From the IMG/VR virus record IMGVR_UViG_3300037882_001255, positions 1 to 20,005 of that record: a DNA stretch of 20,005 nucleotides; one strand, given 5' to 3'. Source of the stretch: a virus. The translations under genes were made by a program, and so were the position numbers. The notes below the pieces were generated by a model. The model worked only from the letters and a program-made list of their open reading frames with translations, made no database searches and had not been told where the DNA came from. Shown piece by piece: positions 8,009-14,376 of this stretch (position 1 is the first letter of the stretch; the number at the start of each line of letters is the position of its first letter).

Positions 8009-8775
8009 CCAATCCTCGTGCCAATCGTGATGAAATGATTGAACAGATACAGCTTCGCCTTGGTGCAGGAATGGTGGATGTTGAACTTGATCCTCAACAT
8101 TACGAAGCTGCTGTTAATATTTCTATGCGCTTTTACAGACAACGTTCAACCAATGCTCAGATAGAAGCATTTATCTTTATGGAAGTTCAGAGAGAAGTTT
8201 CTACCTATACTCTCCCTAAAGAAATTCAAGAAGTTCGAGACGTTCTTCGTAACTCTACCAATGGCCAAGCGGGAACTTATTTTGAACCATTTAGTGCCAA
8301 CTTTGTCAACAATATCTATATGCTTCAGAATCCCGGCGGATCGGGACTTGGTGGTAGTGGCACAGGAGCGCTCGCAAGCTACGATTTTGCCGCTTCTTTG
8401 CAGAAATTAACAGGTAGGATGTTCGGTCGTGAGGTAAAGTTCACTTGGGATTCCTCTACGAAAAAAATCACGTTCCAGCGCAAATTTAACGCAAATGAGG
8501 AAATAGGTCTTCATGTCTATATGGCACGAGATGAAGAATCATTGTTGGAAGACTATTACGCCCGCCCTTGGATCGAGGATATGGCTACCGCACAGTGCAA
8601 AATGATGCTTGGTCAAGGTAGAGGTAAATTCCAAAGCTATGCTGGTCCACAAGGTGGTATCACTCTCAATGGTGCAGAACTGAAACAGGAAGCACAGGCA
8701 GAGATGGATAAACTAATGGAAGACCTCAAGAATGGCATAGATGGTTCGATGGGTTTCGGGCTTGTTATCGGGTAG
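8005..8775 (+). CDS. 13: Neck protein, T4 gp13-like (head completion)
   Basis: gp13 and gp14 form the neck that closes the filled head and accepts the tail in T4-like phages. This 256-residue protein follows the gp13 plan of marine and other T4-like phages. It starts with RDEMIEQIQLRLGAGMVDVELDPQ (an N-terminal helix, then the V-x-V-ELD-x-x-Q segment), then Y-x-x-A-V-x-ISM-FYRQRS. A YTLPKEIQEVRDVLR block comes next. The end is GQGRGKFQSYAGPQGGITLNG followed by QEAQAEMDKLMEDL, which matches the usual 'KF.G...PGGITLNG...EA..E...LE.E' ending. A Gly-rich loop (GGSGLGGSGTGAL) in the middle is variable in the family. T4 gp13 is somewhat longer (about 309 aa). The start overlaps the previous stop and has GGAG upstream. 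Confidence 0.85.
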   Translation: MTNPRANRDEMIEQIQLRLGAGMVDVELDPQHYEAAVNISMRFYRQRSTNAQIEAFIFMEVQREVSTYTLPKEIQEVRDVLRNSTNGQAGTYFEPFSANFVNNIYMLQNPGGSGLGGSGTGALASYDFAASLQKLTGRMFGREVKFTWDSSTKKITFQRKFNANEEIGLHVYMARDEESLLEDYYARPWIEDMATAQCKMMLGQGRGKFQSYAGPQGGITLNGAELKQEAQAEMDKLMEDLKNGIDGSMGFGLVIG

Positions 8776-8828
8776 TACGGTTTTATTCAAGTCGTTCCTT
8801 TATAAAAGCGCTTCGGAACCTTCATTCT

Positions 8829-8836
8829 GATAAATA
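8829..8836 (+). promoter_or_regulatory. Late-promoter-like octamer GATAAATA, 5 nt before ATG
   Basis: GATAAATA sits in the 66-bp gap after the neck gene and is followed by five bases and ATG 8842. There is no good -35 box and no Shine-Dalgarno site before the ATG. With the T4 late geometry the message would start at the A of the start codon. Confidence 0.55.
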
Positions 8837-8841
8837 CTTTC

Positions 8842-9096
8842 ATGAATATTAAAAAAGAAATTATCGATCAAACCCTCCACGTATTGTGGTGCTGGCTTGT
8901 TATTTGTCCACTGTTCCTTATTGGTGGTATGTGGGGTTTTGCTTTAACTGGTTTCATGATATGTCTGGTTAGGGAAATTTCCCAAAGAGGAGTTCCTGTC
9001 ACTATGGCGAAGATTAAAGATGTCTTCTTAACTGAAAAACTGGACATGATTTTTTGGACACTGGGCGGAATTTTGTTCTGGTTATTGTTTATTTGA
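8842..9096 (+). CDS. Small two-helix membrane protein (84 aa)
   Basis: Two hydrophobic segments are clear: about residues 11-38 (LHVLWCWLVICPLFLIGGMW and onward) and about residues 68-84 (MIFWTLGGILFWLLFI). A polar, charged loop (REISQRGVPVTMAKIKDVF) lies between them. The short basic/acidic N-terminus (MNIKKEIIDQ) suggests a hairpin topology. Size and topology would fit a holin or another small phage membrane protein, but no family is recognised. It has no Shine-Dalgarno site, and its ATG lies five bases after a GATAAATA octamer, so it may be read from a leaderless late message. It ends convergently with the leftward block, overlapping by 8 nt. Confidence 0.65.
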   Translation: MNIKKEIIDQTLHVLWCWLVICPLFLIGGMWGFALTGFMICLVREISQRGVPVTMAKIKDVFLTEKLDMIFWTLGGILFWLLFI

Positions 9097-9382
9097 GATT
9101 GTCAATTACATCAAACGCTAATTCAATAAGTTGAGCATCATCGTGATTGCAGCATACGATTATATTAGTCGTATAGGGCATTGGTCTTTGTTCAAACCAT
9201 CCAACCTCATATAATAAAATATCATAATCTTCTATTCCCATATGGGCAAGTTTTACAATCAGGATATCCCGATTATCGTATATATGAAATGCCCTATCGT
9301 GTTGCAGATAGTCAATAGAAGATTGCAAGTCACGATAAGCATGCCCTAATAGCCAACCAGCCCCACCTCTATAGTGTATCAT
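9089..9382 (-). CDS. Unknown small protein (97 aa), 'DA-x-x-F/L-x-L' family
   Basis: Last gene of the leftward block. ATG 9382 overlaps the upstream stop as ATGA. The C-terminus (TTNIIVCCNHDDAQLIELAFD) resembles that of the 76-residue protein at 16730-16960 (TTNIIFLSEEDALMFRLKYD). This suggests a scattered paralogous family of tiny alpha/beta proteins in this phage. The N-terminal part (MIHYRGGAGWLLGHAYRDL) is polar and has no known motif. No function is known. It converges on the membrane-protein gene with an 8-nt overlap. Confidence 0.6.
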   Translation of the reverse strand: MIHYRGGAGWLLGHAYRDLQSSIDYLQHDRAFHIYDNRDILIVKLAHMGIEDYDILLYEVGWFEQRPMPYTTNIIVCCNHDDAQLIELAFDVIDNLK

Positions 9383-9804
9383 ATTTTTTCAATATCATGT
9401 TCAAGACCATATAGAACCATTGTAGTGGCTGTTCGGCATGCAACAGTTGCACGACGATCAAAGATGGCTGAAATTATTATATAATCGTTTTCGGGATCAT
9501 CATCTGCATTTTCGTCTAAGAAATATTCCACATCGTCTTTGTCCGATACTTTGAAGAAATATCTATAACCCAAAAGCTCTAAATAAGCCATGAGTTCATC
9601 AAAAGTGAATGATGCAAACCTATTGCTACTGATGATATCGGGACAATAACCGACCTTGCGGCGAAAATGTTGTTTTGCAAATGGTGAAAAATTGAATTTG
9701 CATACACCAGCTTGAATTGTTGATATTTCCGCAAATTGAAAATCTACCAAACGTTCCCATACGGGCTTTCCAAATTGATCATTTCTATTGCTGGTCAGCC
9801 GCAT
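9379..9804 (-). CDS. Unknown protein (141 aa)
   Basis: Unrecognised. It contains an acidic segment (DKDDVEYFLDENADDDPENDY) and a C-terminal beta-alpha piece (YIIISAIFDRRATVACRTATTMVLYGL). That piece has the same general plan as the small accessory proteins elsewhere in the window, a strand followed by a helix. ATG 9804 overlaps the previous gene's stop by 10 nt, and its own stop overlaps the next ATG. It belongs to the leftward unit started at the promoter 11429-11457. Confidence 0.6.
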   Translation of the reverse strand: MRLTSNRNDQFGKPVWERLVDFQFAEISTIQAGVCKFNFSPFAKQHFRRKVGYCPDIISSNRFASFTFDELMAYLELLGYRYFFKVSDKDDVEYFLDENADDDPENDYIIISAIFDRRATVACRTATTMVLYGLEHDIEKI

Positions 9805-10379
9805 ACTCGTATACCTGTTGTCTTTGGGATTATATTCGAAACAGTAAAGGGGATATCAATCCAACCAATATGTTCTGCGAAGATGATTGAACTATTGATT
9901 TCAAGCTCAGGATCATAGTCATCGTAGGAATCCGAACTCCAATTGCAAGAAATTCTGGAAAGACAATTTTGCCCATAACTCAAACCCATACACAACATGG
10001 TATGTTCCAATTGTGCCGCCTGATCAACATATCCATCCATATCAGGGAATATAAGTTTCCACGGACCATCGCTTGATATTACGTCATTAAATGCTGGTAT
10101 TTCATCAACGTAGACAGATTTACGCATCGTAGTTTTGGTGACTTTTGGCTCCGTTATATTGATAATAGTTTCTCCCCAGCTTTGATCCTTGGTAAACATC
10201 CACCAGACATAAGACGGAATACCATCAACGTTGGAATATACGCTTTCGTTCCTAAAAATTACTTTTTCGAGTAAATGAGGTAATGTATAGCTATTCATTT
10301 TTCCATTATGGGAATATTTTTGAAAATCACGAATACACATAAGAGCAACTTCGCCCATGGAACCTTTGCCCGAGATCAT
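9795..10379 (-). CDS. Unknown protein (194 aa)
   Basis: Unrecognised. ATG 10379 is preceded by TATAGGATAG, which contains a usable AGGA. The sequence is mixed alpha/beta with many aromatic residues (YVWWMFTKDQSWGE), an acidic middle (SSDSYDDYDPELEIN) and a few Cys residues. The C-terminal segment SSIIFAEHIGWIDIPF is hydrophobic but too polar for a clear membrane helix. It lies 4 nt downstream of the phosphoesterase gene and so is probably co-transcribed with it. No partner or reaction can be deduced. Confidence 0.6.
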   Translation of the reverse strand: MISGKGSMGEVALMCIRDFQKYSHNGKMNSYTLPHLLEKVIFRNESVYSNVDGIPSYVWWMFTKDQSWGETIINITEPKVTKTTMRKSVYVDEIPAFNDVISSDGPWKLIFPDMDGYVDQAAQLEHTMLCMGLSYGQNCLSRISCNWSSDSYDDYDPELEINSSIIFAEHIGWIDIPFTVSNIIPKTTGIRVCG

Positions 10380-10383
10380 AAAA

Positions 10384-11163
10384 CTATCCTATAATATCGA
10401 ATGTGGTGACGAACCAATTTGGATTCTCTTTGCGCTGGCCCCGAGGATTGGCATGGAGAACAACATCATTGCGAATTTTTTCCATACGATCATGGGTATG
10501 TCCGAAGACCCAAAGTGTAATGCGATCTGCCAAATCACTTTCAATTATTTTTTCCATATAGGAATTAAAGAAATAGTTATTTTCAGCAGCCCATTCGGGA
10601 CCAGATCGTATGCAATCTCGATGGGGGACAGTGTGCGTCACTACTACGCAAGCGGTATAGGGATCAACCTCTGACAATTCTTTGATGATCAAATCGGCAT
10701 CTTCTTTAGCTCTATACCAAGGATCGAGTTGATTTGGTTCGGAGAAAATATATTTACCATCAGACCACGATGTGAAGAAATTTCGTCTCATCCTTCCCGG
10801 ATCACCTGAATAGTCAACTGAATACCACCCATTTACCCCAATGAACTTTATTCCATTATGGGTAAAGCTTGGATTATGATGTCCGAGAAATTGGACATTA
10901 GACGGGAGCTTGGGTAGAATATCTCGTATATTATCTTCAATGGTAGTTGTTTCCGTTTTCTTATACCAATGATCGTGGTTGCCATCCACCATGATGACGT
11001 GAGGGTACACCTCACTGGCTTCGCGAATCAATTCCAATCCAGTATCGAAGTCGTTCGCTGTATCGCCTGCAATGATCAATACTTCGGCTTCAGGCCAATC
11101 AATGGGCCAAGGATTCATAAAATGGTAATTTATATGAAGATCACTCGCGATTGCAATTCTCAT
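10384..11163 (-). CDS. Calcineurin-like metallophosphoesterase (259 aa)
   Basis: A two-metal phosphoesterase of the calcineurin-like superfamily. All the metal-binding blocks are visible in order: SDLHIN (D-x-H, residues about 6-11), IIAGDTAND (GD), VDGNHDHW (GNHD), VVVTHTVPH (H) and VFGHTHDR (GH-x-H). The substrate cannot be read from the sequence; relatives act on nucleotides, nucleic acids or phosphoproteins. The start is taken as ATG 11163 (MRIAIASDLH), because it overlaps the upstream stop as ATGA and places the first motif at the usual distance; the frame is open back to 11175. Second gene of the leftward unit from the promoter at 11429-11457. Confidence 0.9.
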   Translation of the reverse strand: MRIAIASDLHINYHFMNPWPIDWPEAEVLIIAGDTANDFDTGLELIREASEVYPHVIMVDGNHDHWYKKTETTTIEDNIRDILPKLPSNVQFLGHHNPSFTHNGIKFIGVNGWYSVDYSGDPGRMRRNFFTSWSDGKYIFSEPNQLDPWYRAKEDADLIIKELSEVDPYTACVVVTHTVPHRDCIRSGPEWAAENNYFFNSYMEKIIESDLADRITLWVFGHTHDRMEKIRNDVVLHANPRGQRKENPNWFVTTFDIIG

Positions 11164-11408
11164 TGCGCCCGCCAATCCATTGCGGTAAAGCGCTTCATGT
11201 CTAAGAATTTAAACGTATCGTTGACACGGAGCAAAACCATCCCATCAGTAACCATGATTTCTTCCACAATGAGATCGACATCAAAAGGTAGCCCAAGAGA
11301 TGAATTGGGATTGCACTGATAATCGTTGTGTTTCAAACGAACCTTGTCATCGGGTAAGAGACGAATCCTCGCACCAACTTGAACAGACCGTAGGGGTTTA
11401 TTTTTCAC
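11160..11408 (-). CDS. Unknown small beta-rich protein (82 aa), GTG start
   Basis: Unrecognised. It starts with GTG at 11408; AAGGAGAAC lies about 9 nt upstream as a strong ribosome binding site. The sequence suggests a small beta barrel (VQVGARIRLLPDDKVRLKH, LIVEEIMVTDGMVLLRV), similar in feel to SH3-like or KOW-like modules. It is the first gene after a good leftward promoter, and its stop overlaps the phosphoesterase start. Function unknown. Confidence 0.65.
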   Translation of the reverse strand: MKNKPLRSVQVGARIRLLPDDKVRLKHNDYQCNPNSSLGLPFDVDLIVEEIMVTDGMVLLRVNDTFKFLDMKRFTAMDWRAQ

Positions 11409-11428
11409 ACAGGTTCTCCTTCGTGGTT

Positions 11429-11457
11429 ACGATACTAAAAGAACCCCATTATGTCAA
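11429..11457 (-). promoter_or_regulatory. Sigma70-type promoter for the leftward phosphoesterase unit
   Basis: On the minus strand: -35 TTGACA (11457-11452), 17-bp spacer, -10 TATCGT (11434-11429). The predicted start, near 11422, leaves a short leader that contains AAGGAGAAC and GTG 11408. The -35 box overlaps the last bases of the NADAR gene, so this is an internal promoter that separates the two leftward units. Confidence 0.65.
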
Positions 11458-11927
11458 ATGTATTCATTTCTGATGATTTCCCATAATCCTCCAAGCAGAT
11501 TCAATCCATACAGAACATTTTTCTGCACATGAACCGCTCCCCATATCTGATCCTTGAATGATTTTTCCACAATAGGTTGGCCAAGGGTGTTGATAAGAAT
11601 ATTCTTCAAATACTCCTGATGTTGTTCATATTTCAGACGTAGACACATATCCATTATATCAAGTTTAGCATCATCCCAATCTGATCTTGTTTCATCAAGA
11701 TAACGATACGCCACTCTCTTGGATTCAAAAGGATTTTTGATTGACAATACATGTCTATTAGCCTTGCTGCCTTGTTCAAATCTAAAAGATTGGTAAAGTG
11801 CCTCGGAAGAATAAACCAATCTATCATCCCATATTATGGGAAACCCAGAGTGCATATTTGAAAGTTCTCCAAATTTTTCCGAAGTTTTGAAAATTACGGC
11901 ACAGGATTGTTCATGATAAAAATTCAT
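11454..11927 (-). CDS. NADAR-domain protein (YbiA-like, DUF1768), probable ADP-ribose/N-glycoside hydrolase
   Basis: NADAR proteins act on N-glycosidic bonds of ADP-ribose or riboflavin-pathway intermediates. Some remove ADP-ribose from guanine in DNA and counter DarT1-type toxins. Family signs here: FGELSNMHSGFPIIW followed by SSEALYQSFRF (the N-terminal signature), IKNPFESKRVA, DIMDMCLRLKYEQH, and the C-terminal WGAVHV...NLLGGLWEIIR. About 157 residues, the normal size. The frame is open to GTG 11942, but that codon lies inside the promoter. ATG 11927 sits at the predicted +1, so the message is probably leaderless. A phage counter-defence role is attractive but unproven. Confidence 0.8.
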   Translation of the reverse strand: MNFYHEQSCAVIFKTSEKFGELSNMHSGFPIIWDDRLVYSSEALYQSFRFEQGSKANRHVLSIKNPFESKRVAYRYLDETRSDWDDAKLDIMDMCLRLKYEQHQEYLKNILINTLGQPIVEKSFKDQIWGAVHVQKNVLYGLNLLGGLWEIIRNEYI

Positions 11928-11932
11928 AAGAA

Positions 11933-11961
11933 AATATATCACAATGGGGATTGACTGTAAA
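11933..11961 (-). promoter_or_regulatory. Sigma70-type promoter for the NADAR gene
   Basis: On the minus strand: -35 TTTACA (11961-11956), 17-bp spacer, -10 TATATT (11938-11933). Each hexamer matches the consensus at 5 of 6 bases. The expected +1 falls at or next to the A of ATG 11927, which would give a leaderless mRNA. Confidence 0.65.
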
Positions 11962-11979
11962 TTTTTATGGCCGTATAGG
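11951..11979 (+). promoter_or_regulatory. Sigma70-type promoter for the HAD-phosphoribosyltransferase unit
   Basis: -35 TTGACT (11951-11956), 17-bp spacer, -10 TATAGG (11974-11979). The leader contains TTAGGAGAAG before ATG 12002. The -35 box shares a base with the -35 box of the divergent NADAR promoter, so the two probably cannot be occupied at once. Confidence 0.65.
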
Positions 11980-12001
11980 GATTATTGAATTAGGAGAAGT
12001 T

Positions 12002-12652
12002 ATGCATTTGAGTTTTGATTTTTGGAATACGCTCGCCTCTGCGAATCCGCTGTATACCCAAGCACGTACAAAATTCCTATCACGTATTTCAGGCCTCCCA
12101 CCCGAAATTGTCAAACAAGTTTACACCAGTGTCAAGACCCGCCTTGATAACGAAGCTTCCGAGCAGGGTAAGAGCACTCCATGTAGGGACAATTACACCA
12201 CCCTTGTTAATGAACTGGTGGCCCAAGGTGGAAGAGGACTGAGTGGGGATAGTGTTGTCACCGTGATGGTATCAATGGAACAGATGTTTCGTGATCTCCC
12301 GCCCCTTATTCCCGAATCTATGGCATTTTTGCTTAACCGAGCACACCGCCTCGGATATACGCTATCTGTGGCATCCAATACCAATTTCATCAGGGGGGAT
12401 ATTCTTTCCGAAAGTCTCCGTGATATTCCATTCGACTTCATGTTGTTTAGTGATGAGATTGAAGTATCAAAGCCGCATAATGATTTCGCCCGCAGTATTC
12501 AGGGTATGGTCAACCATCTCTATCGGGGCGCAGGGCGTTCCAGCCTAACACACGTGGGTGATAACGAAATTTGCGATGGGACCATGCGGGGAATTCCATT
12601 CCAATATGTAAAAAATCCACAAGATACCGTTCAGTTTTTGGAGAAACTATGA
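12002..12652 (+). CDS. HAD-superfamily hydrolase (216 aa)
   Basis: A Mg-dependent phosphohydrolase-type protein. HAD motifs are visible: I, SFDFWNTL at the N-terminus (catalytic Asp in the D-x-W-x-T form); II, VASNTN (Ser/Asn); III, the Lys of VSKPHNDF; IV, THVGDNEICD (acidic pair). A helical cap lies between motifs I and II (about residues 15-110). The start is ATG 12002, with AGGAG 8 nt upstream; an in-frame TTG at 11951 lies inside the promoter. The stop overlaps the next start as ATGA, so it is coupled to the phosphoribosyltransferase. A HAD hydrolase beside a phosphoribosyltransferase also occurs in tellurite-resistance (Ter)-associated biosynthetic operons. The substrate is unknown. Confidence 0.85.
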   Translation: MHLSFDFWNTLASANPLYTQARTKFLSRISGLPPEIVKQVYTSVKTRLDNEASEQGKSTPCRDNYTTLVNELVAQGGRGLSGDSVVTVMVSMEQMFRDLPPLIPESMAFLLNRAHRLGYTLSVASNTNFIRGDILSESLRDIPFDFMLFSDEIEVSKPHNDFARSIQGMVNHLYRGAGRSSLTHVGDNEICDGTMRGIPFQYVKNPQDTVQFLEKL

Positions 12653-13467
12653 TTTACGCATTACACGAATTCACCACGCAGGATTGGGATAATGGCGAAA
12701 TGCCATTCGATCCCAAAGAATATTCCTTATTGAAGTTCGGCCATGATGCCACGGCTAAGCAGTTCGGATATGACCTTGCTAATGGTTTCTTCGAACATCA
12801 TGTTGACCAACTACTGTCGCGCCCCACGGTCGTGATTCCTTCTCCATTTAATTATGTGGAAAATGCTGCAACCGTGATGACGCGATATTTTATCAATAGA
12901 TTGAATCACCTGTTGGTCAATGCCAATGGTGAGCATGTGGATTATTCTATTATCCATCGCAAAGTCAGTTATACGAACGATTATGGGTTCATGACGGCAG
13001 ATCAACGCGTGGAACTTCTCAAAAATGATCAGTTCTATATCAATGAAGGCTTCTACCGTGACAAGAATATAATCTTCATTGATGACATTCGTATTACTGG
13101 AACTCACGAGAAGCGCCTTAGGGGTATCCTCTCTGAAATTGATCTCGGATCAGCGCATCCTATGTATCTCTATTATGCGCAACTTGTTGGTGAGTGCAGG
13201 CCTGAAATTGAAGCTGCCTTGAATTTTTCAACAATCAAATCGGTGGACGACTTTGTTGAGTTAGCATCCCAGCCAGATCACAATATTATTGTGCGTCCGA
13301 TCAAATATCTTCTCAATATGAAACCTTGTGATTTTGGTAAATTCCTTGAGAAGATGGATATCAAGACTATTCAAAAGGTATACAACGGCTCTCTGGGTGA
13401 GGGTTATTACCGTATTCCTGATTATCAGATCAATTTCCAGATGCTTCGGGAATGGATCAATGACTGA
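12649..13467 (+). CDS. Phosphoribosyltransferase-like protein (272 aa)
   Basis: A type I phosphoribosyltransferase fold is indicated by the PRPP-binding motif NIIFIDDIRITGTHEKR (about bases 13066-13114; the acidic pair DD and TGTHE match the usual VDD-x-x-x-TG-x-T). The preceding hydrophobic strand TVVIPSPFNYVENAA (about 12828-12872) is where the substrate/PRPP entry loop of this fold lies. The C-terminal 100 residues are a helical extension of unknown role. ATG 12649 is chosen because it overlaps the HAD stop (ATGA); the frame is open back to 12571. The pair with the HAD hydrolase suggests a two-step transfer and dephosphorylation on a ribosyl phosphate, by analogy with Ter-associated modules. 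Which base is used cannot be said. Confidence 0.75.
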   Translation: MIYALHEFTTQDWDNGEMPFDPKEYSLLKFGHDATAKQFGYDLANGFFEHHVDQLLSRPTVVIPSPFNYVENAATVMTRYFINRLNHLLVNANGEHVDYSIIHRKVSYTNDYGFMTADQRVELLKNDQFYINEGFYRDKNIIFIDDIRITGTHEKRLRGILSEIDLGSAHPMYLYYAQLVGECRPEIEAALNFSTIKSVDDFVELASQPDHNIIVRPIKYLLNMKPCDFGKFLEKMDIKTIQKVYNGSLGEGYYRIPDYQINFQMLREWIND

Positions 13468-13768
13468 TCTTATTATGGAGAATATGAAAAACGCATATGT
13501 CTTAGACAACTATGCAGTTTTTCAGGATTTGAGTAGTAGGTTGGGAGGATTGCACGCAGGATCATCAGAGGAAGATATTCAATCTATCTTTTACGATATT
13601 GGAAAAACTCAGTTTGAAAATATGCGTGATTGGTTTCAAATATGTTACTTTGTCTTTCTTGGGAAGTGGGAAGGCCCACGATTAGGTAAGATATTCAAGC
13701 TAATGGGAATTGAGAAGTTCAACGATGAACTCATGTATAGAATCGCATTAGTTGGGAAGATGGTATGA
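13460..13768 (+). CDS. Unknown protein (102 aa)
   Basis: Unrecognised. ATG 13460 (MTDLIMENMKNAY) overlaps the phosphoribosyltransferase end by 8 nt; a second ATG at 13475 has TTATGGAG near it and is an alternative start. The stop overlaps the next ATG (ATGA 13765-13768). The sequence is helical with many aromatic residues (MRDWFQICYFVFLGKWEGP) and no clear membrane segment. It is probably co-expressed with the HAD-phosphoribosyltransferase pair. Confidence 0.65.
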   Translation: MTDLIMENMKNAYVLDNYAVFQDLSSRLGGLHAGSSEEDIQSIFYDIGKTQFENMRDWFQICYFVFLGKWEGPRLGKIFKLMGIEKFNDELMYRIALVGKMV

Positions 13769-14181
13769 TCAAACATGCTATCGATCCAGATGGAACCCAA
13801 TCATGGTATCAAGAGGGCAACCTTCATCGCCTTGATGGCCCTGCATACATAGGATCAGACGGAAGCCAATCATGGTATCTTGAGGGCAGGCTTCATCGCC
13901 TTGATGGCCCTGCATACATAGGATCAGATGGCACCCAACATTGGTATCAAGAGGGCAAGTTCCATCGCTTTGATGGCCCTGCATGGATTCGCCCAGATGG
14001 AACAATGGAAATATACGTATGGGGAGAAATTCCTCGTATTTGGAACAACCACATAGTGACAAGTGATCAACTTGATTTGGAATTCCCATCTGCCCAACAT
14101 CTGCCCGAATATACGAATTGCTGTGTTTGGTGGGTTGAAGATTTGACAGAACGACAACTCGCTATCCTGAAATATAGTTGA
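13765..14181 (+). CDS. MORN-like repeat protein (138 aa)
   Basis: The protein begins with three tandem 23-residue repeats of the form DGTQSWYQEG-x-LHRLDGPA-(Y/W)-I-G-S plus a degenerate fourth (residues about 8-90). These are W-Y-x-x-G-x-x-HR-x-DGPA units of the MORN-repeat-variant kind seen in phages, giant viruses and some bacteria, thought to form a beta sheet used for binding. The C-terminal 50 residues are not repeated (DQLDLEFPSAQHLP, CCVWWVEDLTERQLAIL). It is last in the HAD unit, and the strong promoter of the next unit starts 10 nt after its stop. Function unknown. Confidence 0.75.
   Translation: MIKHAIDPDGTQSWYQEGNLHRLDGPAYIGSDGSQSWYLEGRLHRLDGPAYIGSDGTQHWYQEGKFHRFDGPAWIRPDGTMEIYVWGEIPRIWNNHIVTSDQLDLEFPSAQHLPEYTNCCVWWVEDLTERQLAILKYS
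13778..13985 (+). repeat. Three tandem 69-bp repeats inside the MORN-like gene
   Basis: A 69-bp unit encoding 23 residues is repeated three times. Copies 1 and 2 share long identical stretches, for example the run around 13826-13860 and again at 13895-13929. This points to recent tandem duplication and possible copy-number variation. Confidence 0.8.
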
Positions 14182-14190
14182 AAAAAAATG

Positions 14191-14221
14191 TTGACAAAGT
14201 TTTGACCAACGAGTATAAATA
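14191..14221 (+). promoter_or_regulatory. Strong promoter: consensus sigma70 elements fused to a T4-late octamer
   Basis: -35 TTGACA (14191-14196, perfect), 17-bp spacer, -10 TATAAA (14214-14219). The -10 is also the start of TATAAATA (14214-14221), the exact T4 late consensus. The promoter could thus serve both host-type and late phage polymerase. Predicted +1 is about 14226-14227, at the A of ATG 14227. Confidence 0.8.
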
Positions 14222-14226
14222 AGTCT

Positions 14227-14280
14227 ATGAACACGAACACAACCTCAATTACAACCATTTGGTCGTCCACCTTCGGGTGA
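14227..14280 (+). CDS. Putative 17-residue leader peptide MNTNTTSITTIWSSTFG
   Basis: The ORF starts at the predicted +1 of the strong promoter (leaderless) and ends at TGA 14278. Of 17 codons, 6 are Thr, 3 Ser, 2 Ile and 1 Trp. Those are exactly the four amino acids of the nine uninterrupted tRNA genes downstream. The Thr codons used (ACG, ACA, ACC) match the anticodons of the three tRNA-Thr genes (CGT, TGT, GGT). TCG and TCA match the two tRNA-Ser genes, ATT matches tRNA-Ile(GAT) and TGG matches tRNA-Trp. The composition resembles the E. coli thr operon leader. Its coding region overlaps the first arm of the following RNA structure. Translation is not shown, and there is no Shine-Dalgarno site, so the call is tentative. 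Confidence 0.5.
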   Translation: MNTNTTSITTIWSSTFG

Positions 14281-14376
14281 AAGACGGGTTGTGTTCTTGC
14301 ACCCGTCACTGAGACGGGTAAGTTCCAGTTTAGCTTACAATTTATCCCGTCTCAAAAACCCTCTCAGGGGTTCTTT
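14235..14376 (+). ncRNA. Attenuator-like structured leader with mutually exclusive hairpins
   Basis: Segment 1 GAACACAACC (14235-14244, inside the leader ORF) pairs with GGTTGTGTTC (14287-14296). GACGGGT occurs at 14283-14289 and 14313-14319. Its complement occurs as ACCCGTC (14301-14307) and CCCGTCTC (14346-14353). Two exclusive folds follow. Fold A has 14235/14287 plus the 7-bp hairpin 14301-14319. Fold B has 14283/14301 plus the stem 14311-14318/14346-14353. A UUCG-capped hairpin CACC-TTCG-GGTG (14268-14279) covers the leader stop codon. A terminator-like hairpin follows. This is the layout of an amino-acid attenuator; the function is inferred. Confidence 0.6.
14357..14376 (+). terminator. 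Terminator-like hairpin ending the leader
   Basis: AACCCT and GGGGTT pair over 6 bp (one G-U) around CTCA, preceded by AAA and followed by CTTT. This resembles short phage intrinsic terminators. The U run is interrupted by C, so it may be a conditional or partial terminator. Confidence 0.55.
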
